A stretch of DNA of 64,000 nt from Mariniflexile litorale. GTDB lineage: Bacteria; Bacteroidota; Bacteroidia; Flavobacteriales; Flavobacteriaceae. The stretch lies in contig NZ_CP155618.1 in NCBI RefSeq assembly GCF_031128465.2, forward strand, positions 1,063,501 through 1,127,500, in the 5' to 3' direction. The notes under the pieces are model-generated. The model was not told the origin of the DNA and did no database searches. It saw only the letters and a program-made list of their open reading frames with translations. The position numbers were made by a program, and so were the translations under genes. How positions within the stretch are numbered: position 1 is the stretch's first letter; every line of letters starts with the position of its first letter. Of the stretch, positions 34,144 through 41,437 are shown piece after piece.

Positions 34144-36231
34144 ATGAGCAAAGGAATTTATGTAGCTACTATTGAACCAAACAGCGGGAAATCTGTGGTT
34201 GTTTTGGGTTTAATGCGTATGCTTTTAGGAAAAACAGCTAAAGTTGGATACTTTAGACCTATTATTGAAGATTTAGATCCAAGCGAAATGGACAACCACA
34301 TTAGCACCATACTTTCGCATTTTGAGATTGACATCAATTACAAAAAAACCCATGCATTTACCCGAAATGAAGTTTTGGATTTATATAATCAAGGAAAATC
34401 GGGTGAAGTACTGGATGAAATTATTAAAAAGTACAAATATCTTGAAACTCACTTTGATTTTGTTTTAGTTGAAGGTACCGATTTTTCACATGAAAACTCA
34501 AGCATAGAATTAGATTTAAACATTCTAATTTCAAAAAACCTAGGACTTCCTGTAATAATTGTTATGCAAGGTGACAAGAAAGAACTTAAAGAAATTACGG
34601 ATAGTGTTCAATTAGCACACGATACTTTTAGAAACGATGTGAATGTACTTTCTATAATAACCAACAAAGTAAACCCTGAAGACATTTCAACATTAAAAAA
34701 CCTACTCCTTAAGCGCATAAGTAATACGGATATTACGGTAATTCCAAAAATTCACAGTTTATCTAGCCCCACAGTAAAAGAGGTTGTAAAATTACTAGAC
34801 GGTAAAGTTCTTTTTGGTAAGGATATGCTAAATAATCTTATAGATAGCTTTAGCGTAGGCGCCATGCAATTACGCAACTATTTAACACACTTAAAAGAAA
34901 ACGCTTTAGTGATTACTCCAGGTGATAGAGCCGACATTATATTAGGAGCATTACAAGCTAATATTTCCAAAAACTACCCGAAAATTTCTGGTATTATTTT
35001 AACAGGAGGCCTGATTCCCGAAGAACCTATTTTAAAACTTATTGAAGGACTCTCTAGTGTTGTACCCGTAATTAGTGTGAAAGACGGCACCTATGCAGTT
35101 ACTAATAAAATAGGTAATATTAAATCTAAAATTTACGCTGAAAACGAAGAAAAAATTACCACCTCTATTTCTACTTTTGAAAAACACGTGGATACGGATA
35201 AACTTGCGGATAGGTTAATAACCTTTGAATCGAGCGTATTCACACCTAGAATGTTTCAATATAATTTATTACAACGTGCCTTAAAAAATAAAAAGCATAT
35301 TGTGTTACCCGAAGGTGGCGACGAACGCATTTTAGAAGCTGCAGCACGATTGATAAATGCGCAAGTAGTAGAATTAACCCTTATTGGTGATGAAGAATTA
35401 ATTAAAGAACGTATTGAAAAACTGGACATTTCATTAGATTTGAATGCTATCAATATCGTGTCTCCAACGACATCTCCTTATTTTGATGATTACGTAAATA
35501 CTTTTTACGAACTTAGAAAACATAAAAACGTTAATTTAGAGATGGCAAGAGATGCTATGTCCGACGTATCCTATTTTGGCACCATGATGATTTACAAAGG
35601 GCATGCCGATGGTATGGTATCTGGTGCCGTGCATACCACACAACACACCTTACTTCCAGCATTACAATTTATCAAAACTAAACCTGGTGTAAATATTGTA
35701 TCATCTATTTTCTTTATGTGTTTAGAAGACCGAATTTCCGTTTTTGGAGATTGTGCCATTAATCCCAATCCCAATGCACAAGAATTGGCAGAAATTGCCA
35801 TTTCATCTGCCCAAACTGCTAAAGATTTTGGTATTGAACCCAAGGTTGCGATGTTATCGTATTCTTCGGGTACATCGGGAAAAGGTGCCGATGTTGACAA
35901 AGTTAGAGAAGCTACCGAAATTGTTAAAACACTATCACCCACCTTAAAAATTGAAGGCCCTATTCAATATGATGCTGCAGTTGACATGCGTATAGGAAAA
36001 AGCAAATTACCCAATTCTGAAGTTGCAGGTAGCGCCAGTGTGCTTATTTTTCCAGATTTAAATACTGGAAACAACACCTATAAAGCTGTACAACGCGAAA
36101 CAGGAGCCCTAGCCATTGGACCTGTTTTACAAGGGTTGAACAAACCTGTTAACGACTTAAGCAGAGGCTGCACCGTAGACGATATTTATAGTACCGTAAT
36201 AATAACCGCCATACAAGCCCAAGAAAATTAA
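34144..36231 (+). CDS. pta: Phosphate acetyltransferase, long form
   Basis: A 695-residue enzyme that interconverts acetyl-CoA and acetyl phosphate. An N-terminal BioD-like P-loop domain (about 1-200; YVATIEPNSGKSVVVLGLMR) and a DRTGG-type domain (about 210-330) precede the catalytic Pta domain (about 375-695; LPEGGDERILEAAARL, YKGHADGMVSGAVHTTQHTL, SYSSGTSGKGADVDKVREAT, LIFPDLNTGNNTYKAVQRE). This is the class II enzyme as in E. coli. It lies 2 bp before ackA, so they form an operon. Confidence 0.96.
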   Translation: MSKGIYVATIEPNSGKSVVVLGLMRMLLGKTAKVGYFRPIIEDLDPSEMDNHISTILSHFEIDINYKKTHAFTRNEVLDLYNQGKSGEVLDEIIKKYKYLETHFDFVLVEGTDFSHENSSIELDLNILISKNLGLPVIIVMQGDKKELKEITDSVQLAHDTFRNDVNVLSIITNKVNPEDISTLKNLLLKRISNTDITVIPKIHSLSSPTVKEVVKLLDGKVLFGKDMLNNLIDSFSVGAMQLRNYLTHLKENALVITPGDRADIILGALQANISKNYPKISGIILTGGLIPEEPILKLIEGLSSVVPVISVKDGTYAVTNKIGNIKSKIYAENEEKITTSISTFEKHVDTDKLADRLITFESSVFTPRMFQYNLLQRALKNKKHIVLPEGGDERILEAAARLINAQVVELTLIGDEELIKERIEKLDISLDLNAINIVSPTTSPYFDDYVNTFYELRKHKNVNLEMARDAMSDVSYFGTMMIYKGHADGMVSGAVHTTQHTLLPALQFIKTKPGVNIVSSIFFMCLEDRISVFGDCAINPNPNAQELAEIAISSAQTAKDFGIEPKVAMLSYSSGTSGKGADVDKVREATEIVKTLSPTLKIEGPIQYDAAVDMRIGKSKLPNSEVAGSASVLIFPDLNTGNNTYKAVQRETGALAIGPVLQGLNKPVNDLSRGCTVDDIYSTVIITAIQAQEN

Positions 36232-36233
36232 AT

Positions 36234-37421
36234 ATGCAAGTATTAATATTAAATTCAGGGAGTTCTTCCCTAAAATTTCAATTATTTTCAATGCCAAAAG
36301 AAACCATTTTATGTTCTGGAGTAGTAGAACGTATTGGTTTTAATGATGCTATTTTAAGATTTAAAACAGATAAAGGCTCCATTGAATTAGAATCTAAAAT
36401 TTTAAATCATAAAACAGCATTAAAATTAGTGGCTCAACACCTTTTAGATAAAGATACAGGTATTATAAAATCTCCCAAAGATATCGCTATTGTTGGGCAT
36501 AGAGTGGTACATGGTGGTATCTTTTTTAGTAAACCAACCTTAATTACCGAAGATGTAAAAGAAAAAATTAAAACCTTAGCTTCTTTAGCACCTTTACATA
36601 ATCCCGCCAATTTAGAAGGTATTATAGTTGCCGAAGATATTTTTCCAAAAGCAAAACAAGTCGCTGTTTTTGACACAGCTTTTCTTCAAACCATTCCAGA
36701 AGTAGCTTATAAATACGCGATTCCTAATGAGTTTCTAACCGAACATCACATCCGTTTATATGGGTTTCATGGCACAAGTCACAAATATGTTTCAGAAAAA
36801 GCAATTGAATTTTTAGGGAAAGAAGAATCAAAAATTATCACCATTCATTTAGGCAACGGTTGCAGTATGACAGCCATTAAAAATGGCAAAAGTATCGATC
36901 ACTCCATGGGGTTTTCTCCTTTAGATGGATTAATAATGGGAACACGCTCGGGCGACATAGATCCTTCTATTATTTTTCATTTGAAAGACAAATTAGGTTA
37001 TAGTTTAAAAGAAACAAACACTCTTTTAAACAAAAAAAGCGGTATGTTAGGATTAACAGGCTATAACGATTTAAGAGATATTGAAACGATGGCTGCAAGA
37101 GGTAATAAAGAGTGTATTCTTGCCTTACAAATGAATGCTTACCGTATTAAAAAATACATTGGTAGTTATGCGGCTGTTTTAAATGGGTTGGATGCTATAG
37201 TATTTACAGCTGGTATTGGGGAAAACTGCAAATTAATGAGACAGTTGGTTTGTGAAAATTTAGATTTTTTAGGCATTCATTTGGATGTTGAAAAAAATAA
37301 TTCTGATTTAAGAACCATTAGAGCCATAAATAAAGAGGATTCAAAAGCAAGAATTTTGGTGATTCCCACTAATGAAGAGTTAGAAATTGCCAAACAAACG
37401 GTAAATTTAATTAAAAATTAA
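36234..37421 (+). CDS. ackA: Acetate kinase
   Basis: A 395-residue enzyme that makes ATP and acetate from acetyl phosphate. Motifs are LILNSGSSSLKFQLF at the N-terminus, VGHRVVHGG, FDTAFLQTIP, GFHGTSHKYVSEKA, ITIHLGNGCSMTAIKNG, MGTRSGDIDPSI and FTAGIGEN. It is the second gene of the pta-ackA operon. Its last 48 bases form part of a 119-bp direct repeat, and a second copy of this 3' end lies at 39520-39567, on the far side of the relic island. Confidence 0.96.
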   Translation: MQVLILNSGSSSLKFQLFSMPKETILCSGVVERIGFNDAILRFKTDKGSIELESKILNHKTALKLVAQHLLDKDTGIIKSPKDIAIVGHRVVHGGIFFSKPTLITEDVKEKIKTLASLAPLHNPANLEGIIVAEDIFPKAKQVAVFDTAFLQTIPEVAYKYAIPNEFLTEHHIRLYGFHGTSHKYVSEKAIEFLGKEESKIITIHLGNGCSMTAIKNGKSIDHSMGFSPLDGLIMGTRSGDIDPSIIFHLKDKLGYSLKETNTLLNKKSGMLGLTGYNDLRDIETMAARGNKECILALQMNAYRIKKYIGSYAAVLNGLDAIVFTAGIGENCKLMRQLVCENLDFLGIHLDVEKNNSDLRTIRAINKEDSKARILVIPTNEELEIAKQTVNLIKN

Positions 37422-37492
37422 TCGTCCTTTATATACTTCTTGAACATCTACAACTGGAGGAATAGTTACTGATATAACGTTGCCTGTACTTG
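37374..37492 (+). repeat. 119-bp direct repeat, left copy
   Basis: Positions 37374-37492 and 39520-39638 are identical except at two sites (37378/39524 and 37422/39568). The unit contains the 3' end of ackA followed by the 3' end of the convergent GIN-domain lipoprotein gene. In this left copy the ackA end is the functional one and the lipoprotein end is an orphan fragment. The ancestral junction was probably ackA and the lipoprotein gene converging with a 15-bp overlap. Confidence 0.9.
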
Positions 37493-37732
37493 TAACTACT
37501 CCTTCCTATCACCTAGTTTCTAATACTATTACTCATCGTATAAGAAGAAACAATTTAAAAACACCTTTATTTTAAAAGCTGTCTTTTATTAGTGCTTTGT
37601 AATACCTATTTTCCTTTCACAATTTACATAAGCAGTCTCTTAACTGCGTCAGGAATTCTAATTATAAATAGTATTAATGGTAAAACAAATGATTGATTTT
37701 TATCCGCTGCAGCATGTCTTGGAAGTTGTTGA

Positions 37733-37936
37733 ACAACACATTTTAAAAGGGTAGTCGTTAAGCCAAAGTTTAAGTCAAACATAAACTTGTTTGACGACAA
37801 AATTTTAGCCCTCAACAAAGCAGCAGAGGAAACCAACCAAACCGAGTTTATTTTTGATAGACTTAATATCCAATATAATACCCAAGTGAATGAGCAATCT
37901 AAAATGTTGTCTATTATGAAACCATCATTGTTATAA
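37733..37936 (+). pseudogene. Unidentified gene remnant
   Basis: A 67-codon open frame without a start codon runs to the stop TAA at 37934-37936. It ends in MLSIMKPSLL and contains KILALNKAAEETNQTEFIF, a plausible helical protein C-terminus. I do not recognise the family. REP-like palindrome 1 begins 33 bases after the stop codon. The upstream part is disrupted, so it is a fragment of a once longer gene. Confidence 0.4.
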
Positions 37937-37969
37937 TTGTGAGGATTTTTATGGGCTTTATTTTAATAG

Positions 37970-38033
37970 CCCCCCGCTGTTCCCTAGTATGCGCTACCGC
38001 CAGTTTGCAACTGGTGGCGTATCGAGTAAGAAA
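37970..38033 (+). repeat. REP-like palindrome 1
   Basis: The unit opens CCCCCGCTGTTCCCTAGTAT, then has a CCAGTT-TGC-AACTGG stem (38000-38014) within GCTACCGCC and GGTGGCG, and closes with GAGTAAGAAA. The same opening and closing blocks recur in REP-like palindrome 3 and partly in 2. Terminator-like hairpin T1 follows 14 bases later. Confidence 0.65.
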
Positions 38034-38047
38034 TAAAAAAAGAGAAG

Positions 38048-38078
38048 CCGCATTTTAGAGATAGAATGTGGTTTTTTT
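38048..38078 (+). terminator. Terminator-like hairpin T1
   Basis: CCGCATTTTA and TAGAATGTGG pair over 10 bp (two G-U) around GAGA, followed by seven T residues. It lies between REP-like palindrome 1 and the stop of the XRE remnant. As a plus-strand terminator it has no intact gene to serve. Confidence 0.5.
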
Positions 38079-38265
38079 ATGCAATAGATTTAAGCTTCAC
38101 GGACTTAATCAAGGTATCAAGGGTATAAAGAATATGCTCCCTATCATCCTCGTTCATTTGCTGTACCTCAATGACACGTTTAAGCAAGGTATTGTCAACT
38201 TCAACATCTAGCTTACCAATTAAGAAATCCAAGCTTACTTCAAGAACATCTACAATCTTGGAAGC
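38077..38265 (-). pseudogene. Truncated XRE-family regulator (C-terminal part)
   Basis: On the minus strand the frame reads ASKIVDVLEVSLDFLIGKLD, then EVDNTLLKRVIEVQQMNEDD and IKSVKLKSIA before a TAA stop. This is the typical C-terminus of a small Bacteroidota helix-turn-helix XRE protein (SLDxLxG, then a helix RVxEVQxxNEDD). The N-terminal DNA-binding half is missing: homology stops exactly where REP-like palindrome 2 begins at 38265. It is a gene fragment cut off by the palindrome element. Confidence 0.65.
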
Positions 38266-38336
38266 CCCCTGCTGCCGCTAGTATATCCACAACGGCTACC
38301 GCTAGCATTTGCTAGTGGCGGTAAGAGTAAGAAAGT
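38265..38336 (+). repeat. REP-like palindrome 2
   Basis: The core CTAGCA-TT-TGCTAG (38302-38315) sits in GGCTACCG and TGGCGGTAAGA contexts, closing with GAGTAAGAAA like the other units. The left part (TGCTGCCGCTAGTATATCC) is a variant of the common opening block. It truncates the XRE remnant. With the inverted palindrome at 38396-38430 it forms a REPIN-like pair. Confidence 0.65.
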
Positions 38337-38360
38337 CTAATAATATAAATATAAGAAAAG

Positions 38361-38390
38361 CTTTTACAAATTTTTGTAAAGGATTTTTTT
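38361..38390 (+). terminator. Terminator-like hairpin T2
   Basis: CTTTTACAAA and TTTGTAAAGG form a 10-bp stem (one G-U) with a 2-base loop (probably opened in practice), followed by a T run to 38390. It follows REP-like palindrome 2 at a distance similar to that of T1 and T3 from theirs. Confidence 0.45.
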
Positions 38391-38395
38391 AGCTA

Positions 38396-38430
38396 GTTTA
38401 CGGCCACTAAGCACAGCTTAGCGGTAGCGA
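38396..38430 (-). repeat. REP-like palindrome, inverted copy
   Basis: Read on the minus strand it is CGCTACCGCTAAGC-TGT-GCTTAGTGGCCGTAAA, the same layout as palindrome 2 (GCTACCGCTAGCA, then GCTAGTGGCGGTAAG) but in the opposite direction. The stem is CTAAGC-ACA-GCTTAG at 38407-38421. It lies about 50 bases before the RAYT remnant. Confidence 0.6.
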
Positions 38431-38479
38431 ATAAAATTTGTATTAAATTTGTGTAGCAGAGTTTTATTATTTTAGAATT

Positions 38480-38650
38480 ATGAGCAGAAGTTATAAATTT
38501 TATAATAAGCAAAGACTATATTTTGTAAGTTTTGCAACCATAAACTGGATAAACGTTTTTACAAGACAGTTATATTCTAATGTAATACCTTAAAGCATAG
38601 GCTTTTGCATAGAAGAAAAGGGTATAGAGTTGTATGCATATTGTTTTATG
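38480..38650 (+). pseudogene. RAYT / IS200-like transposase remnant 1
   Basis: From an ATG at 38480 the frame reads MSRSYKFYNKQRLYFVSFAT, then INWINVFTR, the characteristic N-terminus of Bacteroidota REP-associated tyrosine transposases. A single in-frame TAA at 38591-38593 interrupts it, after which SIGFCIEEKGIELYAYCFMP continues the family sequence. Homology stops at 38650, just before the expected NHVH (HUH) active-site motif, where REP-like palindrome 3 begins. A -7 box TAAATTTG lies upstream near 38443. It is not functional. Confidence 0.75.
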
Positions 38651-38713
38651 CCCCGTTGTTCCCTAGTATCCGCTCCCGCTAGTTTTTAAAACTAGTGGCG
38701 GTAAGACTAAGAA
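38650..38713 (+). repeat. REP-like palindrome 3
   Basis: The unit opens CCCCGTTGTTCCCTAGTAT, has a perfect CTAGTTTT-T-AAAACTAG stem (38679-38695), then TGGCGGTAAGACTAAGAAA. It truncates RAYT remnant 1 immediately before the catalytic motif. Terminator-like hairpin T3 follows. Confidence 0.7.
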
Positions 38714-38727
38714 AAAACAAAGTAAAG

Positions 38728-38756
38728 AACCACAATATAAAAGTTGTGGTTTTTTT
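38728..38756 (+). terminator. Terminator-like hairpin T3
   Basis: AACCACAA and TTGTGGTT form a perfect 8-bp stem with an 8-base loop (38728-38751), followed by a T run. It is the third case of a terminator-like hairpin placed 14 to 25 bases after a REP-like unit. Confidence 0.5.
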
Positions 38757-38818
38757 ATGAAAAAGCTTTTTTAATTTTAAAGTTCTGAATGATATTATCG
38801 ATAAGGAAAAAGAGTTTA

Positions 38819-38856
38819 CTCCGCTCTGCGAAGTCTGTGGCTTCGAAGCATAACAC
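38819..38856 (+). repeat. CGAAGT-type palindrome, copy a
   Basis: CCGCTCTGCGAAGTCTGTG then GCTTCGAAGCA. A near-identical block is at 39375-39404. The other copies in the island keep the CGAAGT / ACTTCG stem. Confidence 0.55.
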
Positions 38857-38928
38857 TAAGAAAAGTAAAATATATTTCAATTCAGCTTTACTAAGTCCGT
38901 GGCTAACCGTTTTTCGAAGTATGCTGTG

Positions 38929-38945
38929 CGAAGTTTATAACTTCG
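38929..38945 (+). repeat. CGAAGT-type palindrome, copy b
   Basis: CGAAGTT-TAT-AACTTCG, a perfect 7-bp stem with a 3-base loop, flanked by TG on the left and TATTGTATTGAGTAAG on the right. Confidence 0.55.
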
Positions 38946-39024
38946 TATTGTATTGAGTAAGCAAATACAATTTATTGAAGTTTACATTGTAGAAATAGGT
39001 TTTTAGAATACATCTGTAAGATGG

Positions 39025-39039
39025 GAAGTTTTAAACTTC
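39025..39039 (+). repeat. CGAAGT-type palindrome, copy c
   Basis: GAAGTTT-T-AAACTTC, a perfect 7-bp stem, followed by GTATAACAAACA. Copy e has the similar right flank ACATAGCAAACA. Confidence 0.5.
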
Positions 39040-39052
39040 GTATAACAAACAT

Positions 39053-39115
39053 GACGGGTCAAGGACGGGTCACCTTCCTAGATGCTCCGTAGTTCCTTCG
39101 TAGATACTCCGTAGA
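39053..39115 (+). repeat. GACGGGTCA / CGTAG dispersed repeat, copy 2
   Basis: GACGGGTCA occurs twice (39053 and 39064), followed by three CGTAG words about 11 bases apart (CTCCGTAG, CTTCGTAG, CTCCGTAG). The same combination occurs at 7208-7260. Confidence 0.5.
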
Positions 39116-39245
39116 TAAAGTGACTCCATGTTAAAAATACAAAAACATTTAAAATATACCAAAAATAGCAAAACATGCCAAAATTAACAGTTTACTCAGG
39201 AACCAACTAATTTCTAAAACAGCTAGTTTTTAAATTAGGGGGACA

Positions 39246-39340
39246 GGCTTATACTTTGTAAGTTTTGCTACAGTAATTGGATAGATATTATTATTATTAT
39301 TGAAAATTTCGACTACTGTATAAAAGAAAAAGGTACGATA
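39246..39340 (+). pseudogene. RAYT / IS200-like transposase remnant 2
   Basis: GLYFVSFATV is encoded from 39246. After a one-base deletion the other frame gives NWIDIIIII then ENFDYCIKEKG, the same segment order as RAYT remnant 1 (YFVSFATINWI, then CIEEKG). An ATT microsatellite (39286-39301) lies inside. A degenerate CTAGTTTTTAAATTAG palindrome precedes it at about 39220. The catalytic motifs are absent. Confidence 0.65.
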
Positions 39341-39374
39341 GTTTCCATCCAAACTAAAACTAGATAATATAGCC

Positions 39375-39404
39375 CGCTCTGCGAAGTCTGTGACTTCGAA
39401 ACAA
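39375..39404 (+). repeat. CGAAGT-type palindrome, copy d
   Basis: CCGCTCTGCGAAGTCTGTGA then CTTCGAAACA, matching copy a. The stem CGAAGTC-TGT-GACTTCG is perfect (39382-39398). Confidence 0.55.
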
Positions 39405-39480
39405 TATTAAAAGATAAGAATTGAGTTTTATACGCCACATTTTAACAATAAGATGTGACTTAAATATTTAGTATAAATGC

Positions 39481-39495
39481 GAAGTTTTAAATTTC
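39481..39495 (+). repeat. CGAAGT-type palindrome, copy e
   Basis: GAAGTTT-T-AAATTTC with one wobble, preceded by ATGC and followed by ACATAGCAAACA. It lies just before the right copy of the 119-bp direct repeat. Confidence 0.45.
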
Positions 39496-39519
39496 ACATA
39501 GCAAACAAACTTTAAGGTA

Positions 39520-39638
39520 GAAGTGTTAGAAATTGCCAAACAAACGGTAAATTTAATTAAAAATTAACCGTCCTTTATATACTTCTTGAACATCTACAAC
39601 TGGAGGAATAGTTACTGATATAACGTTGCCTGTACTTG
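39520..39638 (+). repeat. 119-bp direct repeat, right copy
   Basis: The partner of 37374-37492, with two mismatches over 119 bases. Here the lipoprotein gene end (from 39553) is the functional one and the ackA 3' end is the orphan fragment. The offset between copies is 2,146 bases. Confidence 0.9.
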
Positions 39639-40299
39639 AAATTTGACCTGTTAGTGATTGTTGCGGATTTATAATCATATCATTAGAGCTCCGGTTCCAA
39701 AATATTACATTTTGAGCTATTAAATTGGCCCCTTCAAAACGTGAGGTACCTGATGCAAAAGTGATATTAAGATTATTTGTTTTACCTGAAATAAAACAAT
39801 TAGACAAGTTGTTAAATACTAAATTAAAAGCATCATTATCTATTTGTAATCTAAAGTTTCCGTTTGTAAACGAATTTGGCGCATTGTAATCTTCAGCTAA
39901 GATAGTAAGATTCGAATAGGTTAAAACGCCCTCTGAACGCACTTCATATTGTGTGGAGCTTCTTATTTCAGTAATATTTGCTGCCGTTACATATACTTTA
40001 GTAACTCCATAATTTCGAACATAATTACAGGAGTTATTATCTGTAAGGATTAGTTTGCCCTCCTCAACAACTGCTTCCACGTCATTTAATAAATTTTCAC
40101 CTGTTTCAATAACGACTTTCTGCTCTATACCATCTTTAATTATTAACTCAATATCTCTATTCACCAATATTTTATCAAATGTAGAAACATTGATTTCTTG
40201 TTGAATAACAGTTCCTGTAGTTTGAAAACAATCACCAGCATTTTCACTATTACATGAAAGAAATAAAATAGAAATTAATATGTATGTTAGTTTTTTCAT
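39553..40299 (-). CDS. GIN-domain (DUF2807) lipoprotein
   Basis: A 248-residue lipoprotein with a signal peptide and lipobox FLSC (Cys about 16). The mature protein is a repetitive beta-helix of the head-GIN/DUF2807 type (FDKILVNRDIELIIKDGIEQ near the N-terminus, then regularly spaced short strands). It is probably anchored in the outer membrane; the function is unknown. It lies 2 bp after the lipid A deacylase-like gene on the same strand, so the two are an operon. Its 3' end was duplicated together with the ackA end. Confidence 0.85.
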   Translation of the reverse strand: MKKLTYILISILFLSCNSENAGDCFQTTGTVIQQEINVSTFDKILVNRDIELIIKDGIEQKVVIETGENLLNDVEAVVEEGKLILTDNNSCNYVRNYGVTKVYVTAANITEIRSSTQYEVRSEGVLTYSNLTILAEDYNAPNSFTNGNFRLQIDNDAFNLVFNNLSNCFISGKTNNLNITFASGTSRFEGANLIAQNVIFWNRSSNDMIINPQQSLTGQISSTGNVISVTIPPVVDVQEVYKGRLIFN

Positions 40300-40301
40300 T
40301 T

Positions 40302-41402
40302 TTACAATCTTACTCCTATTCCTAATTCAATAGCTTCTGCTTTGGCTCCATGTGTTTTTAAAGTTAGAGCACCAAACCACTTCTCGTTAATATAACGCTT
40401 CAACCCAATTCTTAAATAAGTTTTTCCTTCAAAATCAAACGGGTAATACACATAATATCCCAATTGCGTTTCTATAGAGGTTTTATTAACAAACAATTCA
40501 TGACCTACAAAAACACCAACACGCTTGTAATCTTCATCTCCAGATACATTTTCTTCAGGAAATGAGATACTTTTATAATAAATTAATTCTTTTAAAAAGT
40601 TTGAAAAGAACACATCAGTTCCAACCTGAAATGCGCTTTTTATATTAATACGTTTATCAGCATACGCTGAAACAATATAAAATGGATACTGGCCGCTACC
40701 CACTACATCACTTTCGTTAATACCACTTCTAAAAACGAAATTATATTTTATGGGTTGGGCAAATTTTTCTTTTTCACCATCAGCTATGGTGGTAATATAT
40801 GAAGGTTCTTCTGTATCCAAATTATAAGTCACACCCAAATTAAAAGCAATTGTATTCGTACTTGCATTTGGCGCTTTTACATTCCCATTAGAATAATGAA
40901 GCAATGAAAACCCTGCTTGTAAACCAAAGTTATCAATAATCCTTTCTTTTTTATAATTAAGTATTACGAGAGTACTACTTAATAAATGAGAACCATAAGC
41001 AATGTTCCTATAGTTCTTTTCTTTATTATAAGGGTTGGGAACATACGCAATTCCTTGTCCTATACGAAACATTAAATTCCGATTTAAAAAATAGAAATTA
41101 TAATGTGCATAAAGTGATGTGTTTTTACCTAAAACCTTATTTTTGAGATTTTGATATGAAAAAGTCACACCATAATCGGGGTAGTTAAAACGTTGTTCCC
41201 AATCGTTAAATCCGTAGGTTTTTTTGTTCCAACTTAAAATGACACCTTCAGGATGTCCGTTAATTAAATGTAGAATGTCGTTGTTGTGCAATGCAATGTT
41301 CCCTTTAAAATAATTAACATCCACATACGATGTATGTTGTTTGTCTTGCGAAAAACCAATAAGTGTTAAAATTAAAAAAGTGTAGATTAAAAATGGCTTC
41401 AT
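40302..41402 (-). CDS. Acyloxyacyl hydrolase / PagL-like outer-membrane lipid A deacylase
   Basis: A 366-residue protein with a signal peptide (MKPFLIYTFLILTLIGFSQ). The motif LLHYSNGNVKAPNASTNTIA corresponds to the HxSN active-site block of PagL lipid A 3-O-deacylases, with His and Ser as catalytic residues. The surrounding strands alternate as in an outer-membrane beta-barrel, and the chain ends in GIGVRL. It is longer than PagL, as usual for Bacteroidota members. The ATG at 41402 is preferred over a TTG two codons upstream. The lipid substrate is inferred. Confidence 0.75.
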   Translation of the reverse strand: MKPFLIYTFLILTLIGFSQDKQHTSYVDVNYFKGNIALHNNDILHLINGHPEGVILSWNKKTYGFNDWEQRFNYPDYGVTFSYQNLKNKVLGKNTSLYAHYNFYFLNRNLMFRIGQGIAYVPNPYNKEKNYRNIAYGSHLLSSTLVILNYKKERIIDNFGLQAGFSLLHYSNGNVKAPNASTNTIAFNLGVTYNLDTEEPSYITTIADGEKEKFAQPIKYNFVFRSGINESDVVGSGQYPFYIVSAYADKRINIKSAFQVGTDVFFSNFLKELIYYKSISFPEENVSGDEDYKRVGVFVGHELFVNKTSIETQLGYYVYYPFDFEGKTYLRIGLKRYINEKWFGALTLKTHGAKAEAIELGIGVRL

Positions 41403-41437
41403 TAACAAATTTACTATGAGTAAAAGTAGTCGTTTAA

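Larger units (their letters stand above)
37422..39552. other. Relic island rich in palindromes, without intact genes
   Basis: 2.1 kb between ackA and the lipoprotein gene, bounded by the 119-bp direct repeat. It contains three REP-like palindromes in one orientation and one in the other, three terminator-like hairpins, a second family of five CGAAGT-type palindromes, two fragments of a RAYT/IS200-like transposase, the C-terminus of an XRE regulator and another broken frame. The local GC content of the palindromes is higher than the surroundings. No intact gene is seen. Confidence 0.8.

Noticed and set aside
37624-37836. Minus-strand 70-codon frame in the relic island
   Set aside because: No recognisable family, and it overlaps a more protein-like broken frame on the other strand.
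37970-38756. Integron-like cassette array with attC sites
   Set aside because: Palindromes are regularly spaced next to gene fragments, but the attC core GTTRRRY / RYYYAAC is absent and no integrase is present.
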